A DNA stretch of 44,035 bases from a virus. Made by a program: the position numbers and the translations under genes. How positions within the stretch are numbered: position 1 is the stretch's first letter; each line of letters begins with the position of its first letter. The notes under the pieces are model-generated. The model was not told where the DNA came from. It saw only the letters and a program-made list of their open reading frames with translations, and did not search any database. The stretch is from positions 1-44,035 of the IMG/VR virus record IMGVR_UViG_3300042310_000471, one strand, 5' to 3'. This document shows positions 36,881 to 44,035 of the stretch, one piece after another.

Positions 36881-38898
36881 TGGCTACATACTACGTTCAG
36901 CCTAACGGAGCGGATTCTAATACTGGTCTCGGACCAGCTTCTGGTACAGCGTGGCGAACCGTTCAAAAAGCATTAGGAGCTACTGGTGTAACTTCTGGAG
37001 ATACGATCTATATTGCACCGGGTACGTACCGCGAATCGGTTACGGTTAACGGAACATATGCAAGTAATGTCAATATAATCGGTGATAGAAAAGCATCGCA
37101 ATTTTCAGGAATCAACTCAGGTTATGTACGCATAACAGGACTGGTTAGCGATGCGCTAAACATATCGACATACCTAGGTAACTTTGTCCTTAACGGTAAA
37201 TCATACTTGACGTTTGATTCGATATGGTTTGAAGGTATAGTCACATTTTCAGCAAATACGACAAATGTAAACTTCATAAGATGCCAAATCACAATGGCAA
37301 CAAATGCTCCTAACGGTGGCACGTCTATTCAAATAGATACAACAGGTCAGTTAAACATATTAATAGATAAGTGCTTCATACAGGGCGGGATATATGTTGT
37401 TGGCTCAGGAAACACCACTAACACAAGGTTCAATGCTTGTTTCTGGCAGTCAGCAAATGTATCTAGTGGTGGCATCGAGTGTCTAAATTCTGGTAGTCCA
37501 AGAATAACGATGTCTAACTTAACTGTCTTTGGTGCAGCATCTCAGCAGATATTTAGAGGTTATTCTCCTCCTGCAAATACTCTATTTGTATACAACTGTC
37601 TTATCGTCCCTGATTATGCATCTCCTACGTTTGGATGCGGAAACACGAACTGTATTGTAGAGGATGCAAATGTCGGCTACTTAACCAGGGGGGGCGGAGT
37701 AGCTGCTGGGGCAAATTCGAAACAGCTATACCATCGTGCATTTGTTGGAACGCCTGTTTACATTAATCCTATTGACGCTGAATTAATGCCTTACACGCCA
37801 CTAAATGGTGATGTCCTAATAGGCGCAGGGCTACCGGCATATTCATTTGGTACGGATTTTTATGGTAATGCCTGGGCTAATCCACCTTCGGTAGGAGCAT
37901 CCGAATTCAAATCCTTTAACGCGGTTAGTGTTTATATTCCAACAGATAGAAACGCGTCTACCATAACAATCGCTCCCGGCAGCACATCCCAAAGCATAGA
38001 ACTCTACCTAGGTGCCACAGGTCTAACAGCCTCCACCTCTGGTCTCTCAGCTCGCTACAACCGGACACGCACAGCCAGCGTATCTATCCCGCTGGTAGCC
38101 CGTACAATCGCGCAGGCGTGGACAGCAGGCGGCTTTGCCGAGGTAGACGCTACCAATATGCCGGGCGTCTACAGACTCGACATTCCCGATGCTGCCTTGG
38201 CTGCTGGTGCTGATGACGTGACTATCGTGGTGCGTGGTGCATCTGGTACAAACGGGGCGGTAATGACGGTGAAACTTAGCAGTGGTGGCTTGACATCTGC
38301 ACAGACTGCCTCGGCTGTCTGGGATGCAGCGACTGTTGGTTACAACACGGCTACAAACTTTGGTGGTGTCATAATGGAAACAAATGGCGTTGTCAACGGC
38401 ATTGAATCAACGGTTCAAGATATTCCATCAAACGTCTGGGATGAGCTAAAGGCTAACCACACAATACCTAACACGTTTGGTGATTATCTTGACACCAAGG
38501 TTTCTACTGGTGCTGACACAGCGCGTATTCAGCTTCGTCAAGGTCCGTTCCTCATTAAGCAGAATGCTATTGACAGTGTCATCACGGAAGTAAACCAATT
38601 CCTTTCAACAGTGCCTAACATCGAGATGGTGTTGATTGACAGTAGTGGTGGCTCAGTATCTGTGGCTGGATCAACGCTTGTTATGCGTGTACGAAACCAA
38701 GCAGGTACAGCAGTCGTCAATAACATAACTCCTACCGTCGCTTACGCTGATGGCGGTGTAATTAGATGGTCTCCTAACCTGTCGTGGAATGCTTTGACAG
38801 TTACGACGGCAGGTACATACCGCATTGTTGTAGAGCGTACAATGAGTGGTGTTACAACTACCTTTGGCCCATTCCTTGTGCAGTTAAGTAGCGGATAA
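36880..38898 (+). CDS. Right-handed beta-helix fibre/spike protein 2
   Basis: 672 residues with the same start (MATYYVQPNGADSNTGLGPA, AWRTVQKALGATGV) as spike 1. The first 80 residues and about 345-480 are highly alike, while the beta-helix core (about 85-335) is almost unrelated. This is the pattern expected when binding specificity varies while attachment parts are kept. The end (MSGVTTTFGPFLVQLSSG) parallels spike 1. Likely role as for spike 1. Confidence 0.75.
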   Translation: MATYYVQPNGADSNTGLGPASGTAWRTVQKALGATGVTSGDTIYIAPGTYRESVTVNGTYASNVNIIGDRKASQFSGINSGYVRITGLVSDALNISTYLGNFVLNGKSYLTFDSIWFEGIVTFSANTTNVNFIRCQITMATNAPNGGTSIQIDTTGQLNILIDKCFIQGGIYVVGSGNTTNTRFNACFWQSANVSSGGIECLNSGSPRITMSNLTVFGAASQQIFRGYSPPANTLFVYNCLIVPDYASPTFGCGNTNCIVEDANVGYLTRGGGVAAGANSKQLYHRAFVGTPVYINPIDAELMPYTPLNGDVLIGAGLPAYSFGTDFYGNAWANPPSVGASEFKSFNAVSVYIPTDRNASTITIAPGSTSQSIELYLGATGLTASTSGLSARYNRTRTASVSIPLVARTIAQAWTAGGFAEVDATNMPGVYRLDIPDAALAAGADDVTIVVRGASGTNGAVMTVKLSSGGLTSAQTASAVWDAATVGYNTATNFGGVIMETNGVVNGIESTVQDIPSNVWDELKANHTIPNTFGDYLDTKVSTGADTARIQLRQGPFLIKQNAIDSVITEVNQFLSTVPNIEMVLIDSSGGSVSVAGSTLVMRVRNQAGTAVVNNITPTVAYADGGVIRWSPNLSWNALTVTTAGTYRIVVERTMSGVTTTFGPFLVQLSSG

Positions 38899-39279
38899 AT
38901 GAAATACGTCACAGCCACTAGCAACGTACGCTCTGTCGCACTCAGTATAAAGAGTGGCGTTGCTACTGGTTTGCGTCCTGCCGCACAGCGTGTAGCCCAA
39001 TCTGCAAAGCGCTTTGCTACACCTAACACTGACACCGGCGAGTTACTGCAAAGCATCCGTGGTCGCAAGGTTAGCAAGTTTCAGGCTGAAGTCATCGCAG
39101 ATCCAGTTGGTGTCAACTGGGTTGGTAAGACTGTTCACTACGCTATCTTCCTTCACCAGGGACACCGTGCTCCTATCGTTGCTTACGGTGGAAACCCGTT
39201 CCTTATCAAGGCAATGGTAGAGCAGAAAGATAACGTGGAACGCATTGTCCGCGACAACATCGCACAGGTACTGCCATGA
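38899..39279 (+). CDS. Neck / tail-completion protein (HK97 gp10-like)
   Basis: 126 residues. Contains R-G-R-K followed by FQAEVIADPVGVNWVGKTVHYAIFLHQGH, similar to the V-G-x-x-x-x-Y-A-x-F-x-E-x-G-T pattern of HK97 gp10-type proteins, then NPFLIKAMVE and a C-terminal helix. Place just before the tail terminator gene supports the call. Confidence 0.75.
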   Translation: MKYVTATSNVRSVALSIKSGVATGLRPAAQRVAQSAKRFATPNTDTGELLQSIRGRKVSKFQAEVIADPVGVNWVGKTVHYAIFLHQGHRAPIVAYGGNPFLIKAMVEQKDNVERIVRDNIAQVLP

Positions 39280-39692
39280 GCATATACGAACCAAGGTTAG
39301 CAAGGCAGTGGATTAACAGCAAGCTGACTGCTACCAACGTACTAAACTTTGTCACTGGTGTCTACCAAGACTTAGCCGTCCAAGATGCTGTTAGCCCTTA
39401 TGTAATCATTGAAGAGATTGGCGGTTACGACCTTGAAGCTGGACACAGGCAGGGTGCATTTATTGAATTTCACGTACTGGTCGTGGGTTTTGCCGGACGC
39501 GATGACGACAATATGTACAATGCTATGGATGTAATAGATACTGCATTAATTAATGCGAACGAGACGTACGGTGGGTATCGCGTGATATGTCGCTCGTCTG
39601 CCATTGTTCCATCTACGATTGAACTTGGTGACGGTCAAGTCTATTGGCGTACTGTTGGACGAACCTGGCGAATATTCGTCAGTAACTTATAG
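39276..39692 (+). CDS. Tail terminator-like protein
   Basis: 138 residues with ATGA overlap. DUF3168/gpU-like layout: N-terminal helix, VYQDLAVQDAVSPYVIIEEI, a central hairpin with HVLVVGFAGRDDDNMYNAMDVIDTAL, then GYRVICRSSA. Caps the tail tube before head joining. Confidence 0.75.
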   Translation: MSIYEPRLARQWINSKLTATNVLNFVTGVYQDLAVQDAVSPYVIIEEIGGYDLEAGHRQGAFIEFHVLVVGFAGRDDDNMYNAMDVIDTALINANETYGGYRVICRSSAIVPSTIELGDGQVYWRTVGRTWRIFVSNL

Positions 39693-39701
39693 GAGTAAGA
39701 T

Positions 39702-40169
39702 ATGGCACTAATTCTTGAGGATATGTCAATCACCTTTTCGATTGGTGATGCATACACTCCCGGTACTGCACCAAACTGGACAGGTGCGGCAACGTATTCA
39801 TACTTGGGCGTCGCGCGATCAATTGAGATTTCGGATGAGTTTGACAGTGTGAATGCTGGAGGCGCGACAGGTATCAAGCGTCGTTACTTCAACCGCAATC
39901 AGACTATCCGCGTTCGTGGTGTTGTTACCTACAACGCACTCAACGTTCTGAACCTTCCACAGGCGAAGTCATTGGCCACGTATACACTTGGTCTTTACAA
40001 CATTAAGATAGCTGTAAAGAACAACAGTACGCTAACACCAACGCGAACCTTTGAAGGTGTGATGCGTCGTATGGCAATGTCTACAGACCAAGGTAACCCA
40101 CAAATCGAGGAGATGGAAATCGACTTGATGGCTGACTGGGGTTCCTACACAGTTAGTCAAGGAGCTTAA
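39702..40169 (+). CDS. Major tail tube protein 1
   Basis: 155 residues, AGGAG upstream. Beta-rich; shares with the next gene MALI-(L/M)-EDM, R-S-(I/V)-E-x-SDEFDSVNAGGA, GIKRRYFNR, TYNA and MSTDQGNP. Tube-protein folds have this mixed beta pattern, and the gene lies between terminator and chaperone. Highly expressed codon use. Confidence 0.8.
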   Translation: MALILEDMSITFSIGDAYTPGTAPNWTGAATYSYLGVARSIEISDEFDSVNAGGATGIKRRYFNRNQTIRVRGVVTYNALNVLNLPQAKSLATYTLGLYNIKIAVKNNSTLTPTRTFEGVMRRMAMSTDQGNPQIEEMEIDLMADWGSYTVSQGA

Positions 40170-40171
40170 CT

Positions 40172-40642
40172 ATGGCTTTGATTATGGAGGATATGGCTGT
40201 ACAGATTTGGGTATCTGCACTTCCATACGCGCCTACTGGGGCAGCGCCGACGTTTGTAACCAATAGTCAGATTATCGGTGTAAGCCGATCTGTTGAGTAT
40301 AGCGACGAGTTTGATTCCGTTAACGCTGGTGGTGCAGCGGGTATCAAGCGTCGCTATTTCAATAGGCAGCAGATGGTTCGTCTTCGCATGGTAACAACCT
40401 ACAATGCGGACAACGTATCAAACCTGTCGGCTATTCGTGGTCTTACTGTTTATTCACCGGTTGGTTATGTTGGCTACGTCCGTATTAAAAACAACGGCGC
40501 CCTTGCTACATACCAAGACTTTGTAGGAGTTATTCGAAGTTTTCGAATGAGTACTGATCAAGGTAATCCGCTGATTGAAGACATTGAGCTTGACGGTATG
40601 GCAGATACCACTGGCTGGTCCAGTGCTATAACACCTCCGTAA
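40172..40642 (+). CDS. Major tail tube protein 2 (paralogue)
   Basis: 156 residues, two bases after protein 1, about half identical by eye, with the conserved DEFDSVNAGGAAGIKRRYFN and RMSTDQGNPLIED. Most siphoviruses have a single tube protein. Two could build a mixed tube or give a specialised end ring. Confidence 0.8.
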   Translation: MALIMEDMAVQIWVSALPYAPTGAAPTFVTNSQIIGVSRSVEYSDEFDSVNAGGAAGIKRRYFNRQQMVRLRMVTTYNADNVSNLSAIRGLTVYSPVGYVGYVRIKNNGALATYQDFVGVIRSFRMSTDQGNPLIEDIELDGMADTTGWSSAITPP

Positions 40643-40660
40643 ATATAGTAATATGGCTAT

Positions 40661-41095
40661 ATGAAATTAGGCGACATTGTACAAAACGCTCCGAAATATG
40701 AGCGTCCCGCTGTTGAAGTAGATGTGACGGATTGGCTTGGTTCAGACGACGATAAGGTTATCCTTACATGGCGTCGCCCAGGTGTTCCACAGATTTATCA
40801 GTCAAGTATGGACGCTCAGGAGTTAATCAAGCGTTACCCTGATATTCCATTCCCATTGGCTATGGATATCTGCGCAATGGCAACTGCACACGAATTACCA
40901 CTACCATCGGAAGAATGGCCTACAGCATTGTTCTATACGTGGATCGCACAGAACCATATGGACTGCTTTGACTATCTCTTCCGCACATTCAATGATTCGT
41001 TTGCAGGTTTGAGTCAGGTACGTGGGTCGAAGCCTAACGACCTAAAAAACTCATCGTCCGAGTGTGCTCCAAGCACTGGAGAAGACACCCTTTAG
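40661..41095 (+). CDS. Tail assembly chaperone (G-type product)
   Basis: 144 residues. Acidic, helical; contains SEEWPTALFYTWIAQNHMDC. Position between tube and tape measure and a slippery site near its end (41044-41050) mark it as the lambda G equivalent. The unshifted product ends at the TAG at 41093. Confidence 0.8.
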   Translation: MKLGDIVQNAPKYERPAVEVDVTDWLGSDDDKVILTWRRPGVPQIYQSSMDAQELIKRYPDIPFPLAMDICAMATAHELPLPSEEWPTALFYTWIAQNHMDCFDYLFRTFNDSFAGLSQVRGSKPNDLKNSSSECAPSTGEDTL

Positions 41096-41223
41096 AGGTG
41101 GACCTCCCGTACTTTGCTTTGCTTGATCTGATCGAATTAGAGCAGATGGAGCAAAAAGAGTTCGCTCGGATGAAAAAGGAAAACGAGGAGAAATTCAGTG
41201 GCAACAGAACTCGGCGACATTAA
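40661..41223 (+). CDS. Tail assembly chaperone, -1 frameshifted (GT-type) product
   Basis: The heptamer A-AAA-AAC (41044-41050) is in the correct frame (CTA AAA AAC) for a -1 slip. After it the -1 frame is open for 57 more codons (LEVDLPYFALLDLIELEQME, then a Lys/Glu-rich tail) to a TAA at 41221, overlapping the tape measure start. The result is about 187 residues. Such G/GT fusion is conserved in siphovirus chaperones. Confidence 0.8.
41044..41050 (+). promoter_or_regulatory. Slippery heptamer AAAAAAC for -1 frameshift
   Basis: Canonical X-XXY-YYZ heptamer in the phase of the chaperone gene, 43 bases before the zero-frame stop. A downstream structure was not worked out. Confidence 0.8.
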
Positions 41224-43159
41224 GATACTTATTGATGTAGACGTCACTAGGTTTGAAGCCTCACTGAACAACGCTATGTCTCGTGCCACAAGCTCGTTCA
41301 ATCGAATGGGTGCGGGCATGGCGTCCTCTGTAAACGCGGCACTTAGTAGTGCCTTCCAACAGCAATACGGTGCTATTGGTTCGGGTGTAAGAAATGCATT
41401 TGCATCTGCGTTCGCGGCGGCTAACCAACAGCAAGCCCAGCAGATGGCACAGATGCGACAGAATCTCCGTACTGTTACCGCTGGCGTAGGTGGTTCTAGT
41501 AGCACTGGGAACATGACGCAACTAGGGCAATCAGCAGGAAACTCATTTGCTATAGGGTTTAGAAGTCCAATCCTCAACGCTATCGGCGCTATTCACAGCG
41601 CGATATATGGACTCAAAGATATCGGTCAACTTGTTGGAACAGCTACTGGTTTCAACATGGCAGCAAGTCTCGGCACGATCCAATCACAAATCAGTACATC
41701 CTTGAGAAGCACAAAACAAGGAGCGCTTATCACTGGTGAGTTGCAAGAGTTTGCAATGAAGACTCCTTTTGCAGCGGAAGATATTGCTGGTATCGGACGC
41801 AAGATGCTTGCTATGGGTACGCCTGGCAAGGACTTGATGTCTACTATATCTACTCTTGCAGATGCGACAGTAGCAAGTGGTGGTGGTGCATCTGAGCTTG
41901 CAGAGTTGTCTGAGTTTATTGCTAAGTTGCGCATGAATCCAAGGGCTATGGATTCCGATACGTTGCTTGGTCTTGTGCGCACAGGAGCACCACTACGACA
42001 AACAGCAGAGTCTATGGCTGGTCGCAGATTCGAAAACGAACAAGAAGCAACAATGTTCTTGCAGTCAAGACTTAGTGGTCGTGGTGCCAAGGGTGTTGAG
42101 GAATTACTTGCTGGTATTAATCGCTTTGCCGGTGGTTCTGCGGAAGCACTAGGTCGTACAAGCTTACCTTCGGTTACTCAGCGAGTATCCGAAAGTGCAC
42201 AAACCATGTTGATGGGCACAAGTGGTGGCGGTTTGAACATGGCGCTCGGTGGGATGAACCTGCTTGCTGACATGATGGGTGTGATTGGCAAACTCAATAG
42301 TGCGACTATGGGAGTGCCTGGTCTACTTTTACTGGTGGGCACATTTGGTTATTTGAAAAATGCATTCATGCAAGCCAAGAGTGGGCTTGATGCTTTTATT
42401 GCTAGTTTGACTGGCTTTACTACAACCATACAAACAGCACAAGCAAGGACTGCCCTTACTGGAGCGGCTGCATTACCACCTCCGATTCCGATGTTCCTAA
42501 GTAGCCAAGCGCAAATGATGGGTCAGATAAACCCAGCATATGCGGCAACACATATGATCGGGCCAAAGGGTGGGTACATCCCAATACCTCCACCGCCTCC
42601 GCCACCAGTACTTACTCCAATGCAGAAAATTAGTGCTGGGGTTCAAGGAAGAATGTCGGCAATGGGGGCAGGTTTAAGTGGTTTTGTTTCCAATATGCAA
42701 CCGGGAATGGCAGGACACCTTTTAACTGGCGGATTGATGATGGCTGGTATGGGTTTCTCACAAATGCTTGCAACTCAGCAATCAAATAACGTTGGTAATC
42801 AAAAGGCTATGGCTGAAAGCACACGGTTGCAAAATGCTCTTGGTGGAGCTGCATCAGGTGCAATGATTGGAAACATGGTTGGTATGTTATTCCCTGGTGT
42901 TGGGAACATTGTCGGTACCATTGCTGGAACATTGATTGGCGGTGCGGCTGGTTACTTGACATCTCCAGATCCAAGTGACCTACCAACTAAGGCAATAGAC
43001 GAAAACACCAAGGCGCTCAACAACGCTACTGTTGCTATGACTATGTTGGCGTCTAGTATTATCGGTGCTGGTCCACGTGGTGCAGGTGCTGTGTCCGCAA
43101 TCGAGCTTGAGATGTACATGGCGTCAAGGAACAACATGATGAACGTAGGTATTGGATAA
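41198..43159 (+). CDS. Tape measure protein
   Basis: 653 residues from a GTG at 41198 (GAGGAG upstream). Ala/Met/Gly/Gln-rich helical protein: the middle (TKQGALITGELQEFAMKTPF, AEDIAGIGRKMLAMG) matches the tape-measure core common to many siphoviruses. A Pro run (PIPPPPPPPVLTP, about 463-476) and a Gly-zipper segment near 548-587 (GAASGAMIGNMVG, GTIAGTLIGGAAGYL) suit membrane insertion on DNA ejection. Scaling of about 0.15 nm per residue suggests a tail near 100 nm. Confidence 0.88.
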   Translation: MATELGDIKILIDVDVTRFEASLNNAMSRATSSFNRMGAGMASSVNAALSSAFQQQYGAIGSGVRNAFASAFAAANQQQAQQMAQMRQNLRTVTAGVGGSSSTGNMTQLGQSAGNSFAIGFRSPILNAIGAIHSAIYGLKDIGQLVGTATGFNMAASLGTIQSQISTSLRSTKQGALITGELQEFAMKTPFAAEDIAGIGRKMLAMGTPGKDLMSTISTLADATVASGGGASELAELSEFIAKLRMNPRAMDSDTLLGLVRTGAPLRQTAESMAGRRFENEQEATMFLQSRLSGRGAKGVEELLAGINRFAGGSAEALGRTSLPSVTQRVSESAQTMLMGTSGGGLNMALGGMNLLADMMGVIGKLNSATMGVPGLLLLVGTFGYLKNAFMQAKSGLDAFIASLTGFTTTIQTAQARTALTGAAALPPPIPMFLSSQAQMMGQINPAYAATHMIGPKGGYIPIPPPPPPPVLTPMQKISAGVQGRMSAMGAGLSGFVSNMQPGMAGHLLTGGLMMAGMGFSQMLATQQSNNVGNQKAMAESTRLQNALGGAASGAMIGNMVGMLFPGVGNIVGTIAGTLIGGAAGYLTSPDPSDLPTKAIDENTKALNNATVAMTMLASSIIGAGPRGAGAVSAIELEMYMASRNNMMNVGIG

Positions 43160-44035
43160 TGCCTATCCCACAATGGCGTATTACGTTTGACGTTGAGAAC
43201 CGGATGACACAACGTCCAGGTTTTGCACAGTCGCCGTTTGGAACAAACATCACACAGTACGTGAAAACTACTTTGGATGAGAATACTTGGCAAGAACCAA
43301 TTACCGGCATGATTATGCTGAAGCCAAGTTTCCTAACAACTGACTGGGCTAACTCATCACACTGGTACGACGAATCTGTGCTAACGCGAGATGAGCCTTA
43401 CTGGGAATTGATGTGGCATGGATCGTCTGGAGACACCGTGTTCAACGGTAAGTTTCTAGCATCCGAAACACCTACGCTTGGCGTCAAGGTAATGCCAACC
43501 ATCTCCGGTGCTGTTCATACTCCACAATATGTAACCACTGCAAGTGTACCGTCAGACATCATTCGGATTGGCATGCAGACTGCTGCCGGTGCAAACACGA
43601 GTGTTGACGAAGGATTTGTAATCAATTGGAAAATCGCTAGTCGTGAAGTAATGACTAACAAGTATAGAAACTGCTTGTTCGTCGCAATTGAAAAGCTTGG
43701 CATACACATTGACTTCACTGGTAAATGTTCCGTGTATTGGTATGACGACCCAGTATCTGGGCAGTATCTGACCGCGACTCTAGTGGATTCATTTGACATT
43801 GGATCTATTACAGAGATGACAGGTAAGTGGCAGACACTGTCTATTATTCCTGTCCCTCAAATGGGTGTGTTGATTACGAACCACACCACTAAGTCAACGG
43901 TTCAAAAGAGTTTTAAGTCAGCCGCTGATTCTAAATCTATCTCAGGTAAGTTGGTGCAGGTGCCATTGCGTACAGCAAGTGGCGCTCCGTATGTTGTAGG
44001 CGCTGGCAAGCTTGAGGTTGGATTCAACCCAGACT
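43159..44035 (+). CDS. Large tail hub/tip protein, N-terminal part (continues at 1)
   Basis: ATG at 43159 on the tape measure stop (TAATG), MPIPQWRITFDVENR. The frame stays open to the window end and is in phase with 1-1620; without the 127-base overlap the gene is 2,370 bases, 789 residues. N-terminal 250 residues are beta-rich (WYDESVLTRDEPYWELMWHG, TGKWQTLSIIPVPQMGVLIT). Position right after the tape measure suggests a distal tail or hub protein. Confidence 0.8.
   Translation, partial: MPIPQWRITFDVENRMTQRPGFAQSPFGTNITQYVKTTLDENTWQEPITGMIMLKPSFLTTDWANSSHWYDESVLTRDEPYWELMWHGSSGDTVFNGKFLASETPTLGVKVMPTISGAVHTPQYVTTASVPSDIIRIGMQTAAGANTSVDEGFVINWKIASREVMTNKYRNCLFVAIEKLGIHIDFTGKCSVYWYDDPVSGQYLTATLVDSFDIGSITEMTGKWQTLSIIPVPQMGVLITNHTTKSTVQKSFKSAADSKSISGKLVQVPLRTASGAPYVVGAGKLEVGFNPD
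43909..44035. repeat. Terminal overlap, copy 2 (identical to 1-127)
   Basis: Exact copy of the first 127 bases; see the entry for 1-127. Remove one copy to obtain the circular unit. Confidence 0.95.

Noticed and set aside
1-44035. Integrase, attachment sites, tRNA or CRISPR array
   Set aside because: I looked for tyrosine or serine recombinase motifs, cloverleaf patterns and spaced repeats and found none that hold up; temperate lifestyle is therefore not supported despite the Cro-like and Xis-like proteins.

Overview
The window is a complete, or nearly complete, genome of a tailed phage with siphovirus-type gene order, written as a linearised circle. The last 127 bases (43909-44035) are identical to the first 127 (1-127), and one large tail gene runs across the join, so the unit genome is 43,908 bp. 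No integrase, tRNA, rRNA or CRISPR array was seen. The host cannot be named from the sequence. The only hint is four copies of the octamer GCGATCGC, the HIP1 word typical of many cyanobacterial genomes, all inside one foreign-looking island.

Layout. (1) 1-4816, plus strand: end of the tail module, a large hub or tip protein that starts at 43159 and a 982-residue beta-rich tip protein, closed by an intrinsic terminator. (2) 4868-10757, plus: early genes for recombination and replication: a LuxR-type regulator, an ERF single-strand annealing protein, a Gp157/Gam-like protein, a replication initiator with 12-bp iterons and an AT-rich tract inside its own gene (probable origin), a probable helicase loader, a zinc-ribbon DUF1064 nuclease and a small Cro/repressor-like protein with its own promoter and palindromic operator. 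(3) about 11300-14900: an island of foreign composition in which GAG/CTC is almost absent and short palindromic words abound. It carries two strong matching promoters, a cysteine-rich putative metal or Fe-S protein, and a run of very small genes, most encoding single membrane helices. (4) 15195-18335: probable host-interaction and anti-defence region: an orphan adenine/cytosine-N4 DNA methyltransferase and a minus-strand operon with five proteins resembling DUF2829/Tad2 (the anti-Thoeris sponge family), one of them fused to a helix-turn-helix. (5) 18446-24411: a stand-alone MuF-type head protein and a metallophosphoesterase on plus, then a minus-strand block with dUTPase, ThyX, a C5-cytosine methyltransferase, a CHAP-like endolysin, an SNase-like nuclease and an unknown protein. 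(6) 24458-43159, plus: DUF3310 protein, SSB, terminase, portal, protease-scaffold fusion, HK97-type capsid, connectors, possible lysis proteins, two tandem copies of a small-protein plus beta-helix module, neck and tail-tube genes, a -1 frameshifted tail chaperone and the tape measure.

How it fits together. Late genes form nearly continuous overlapping operons. Early genes combine annealing (ERF), end protection (Gam-like), SSB and an initiator with an internal origin, as in lambdoid phages. Two solitary methyltransferases and the Tad2-like cluster point to evasion of host restriction and nucleotide-signal defences. A 363-bp unit between 16-bp direct repeats (33629-34007) has placed a copy of an island promoter and a truncated copy of an island gene inside the late operon, showing that island material moves within this genome.
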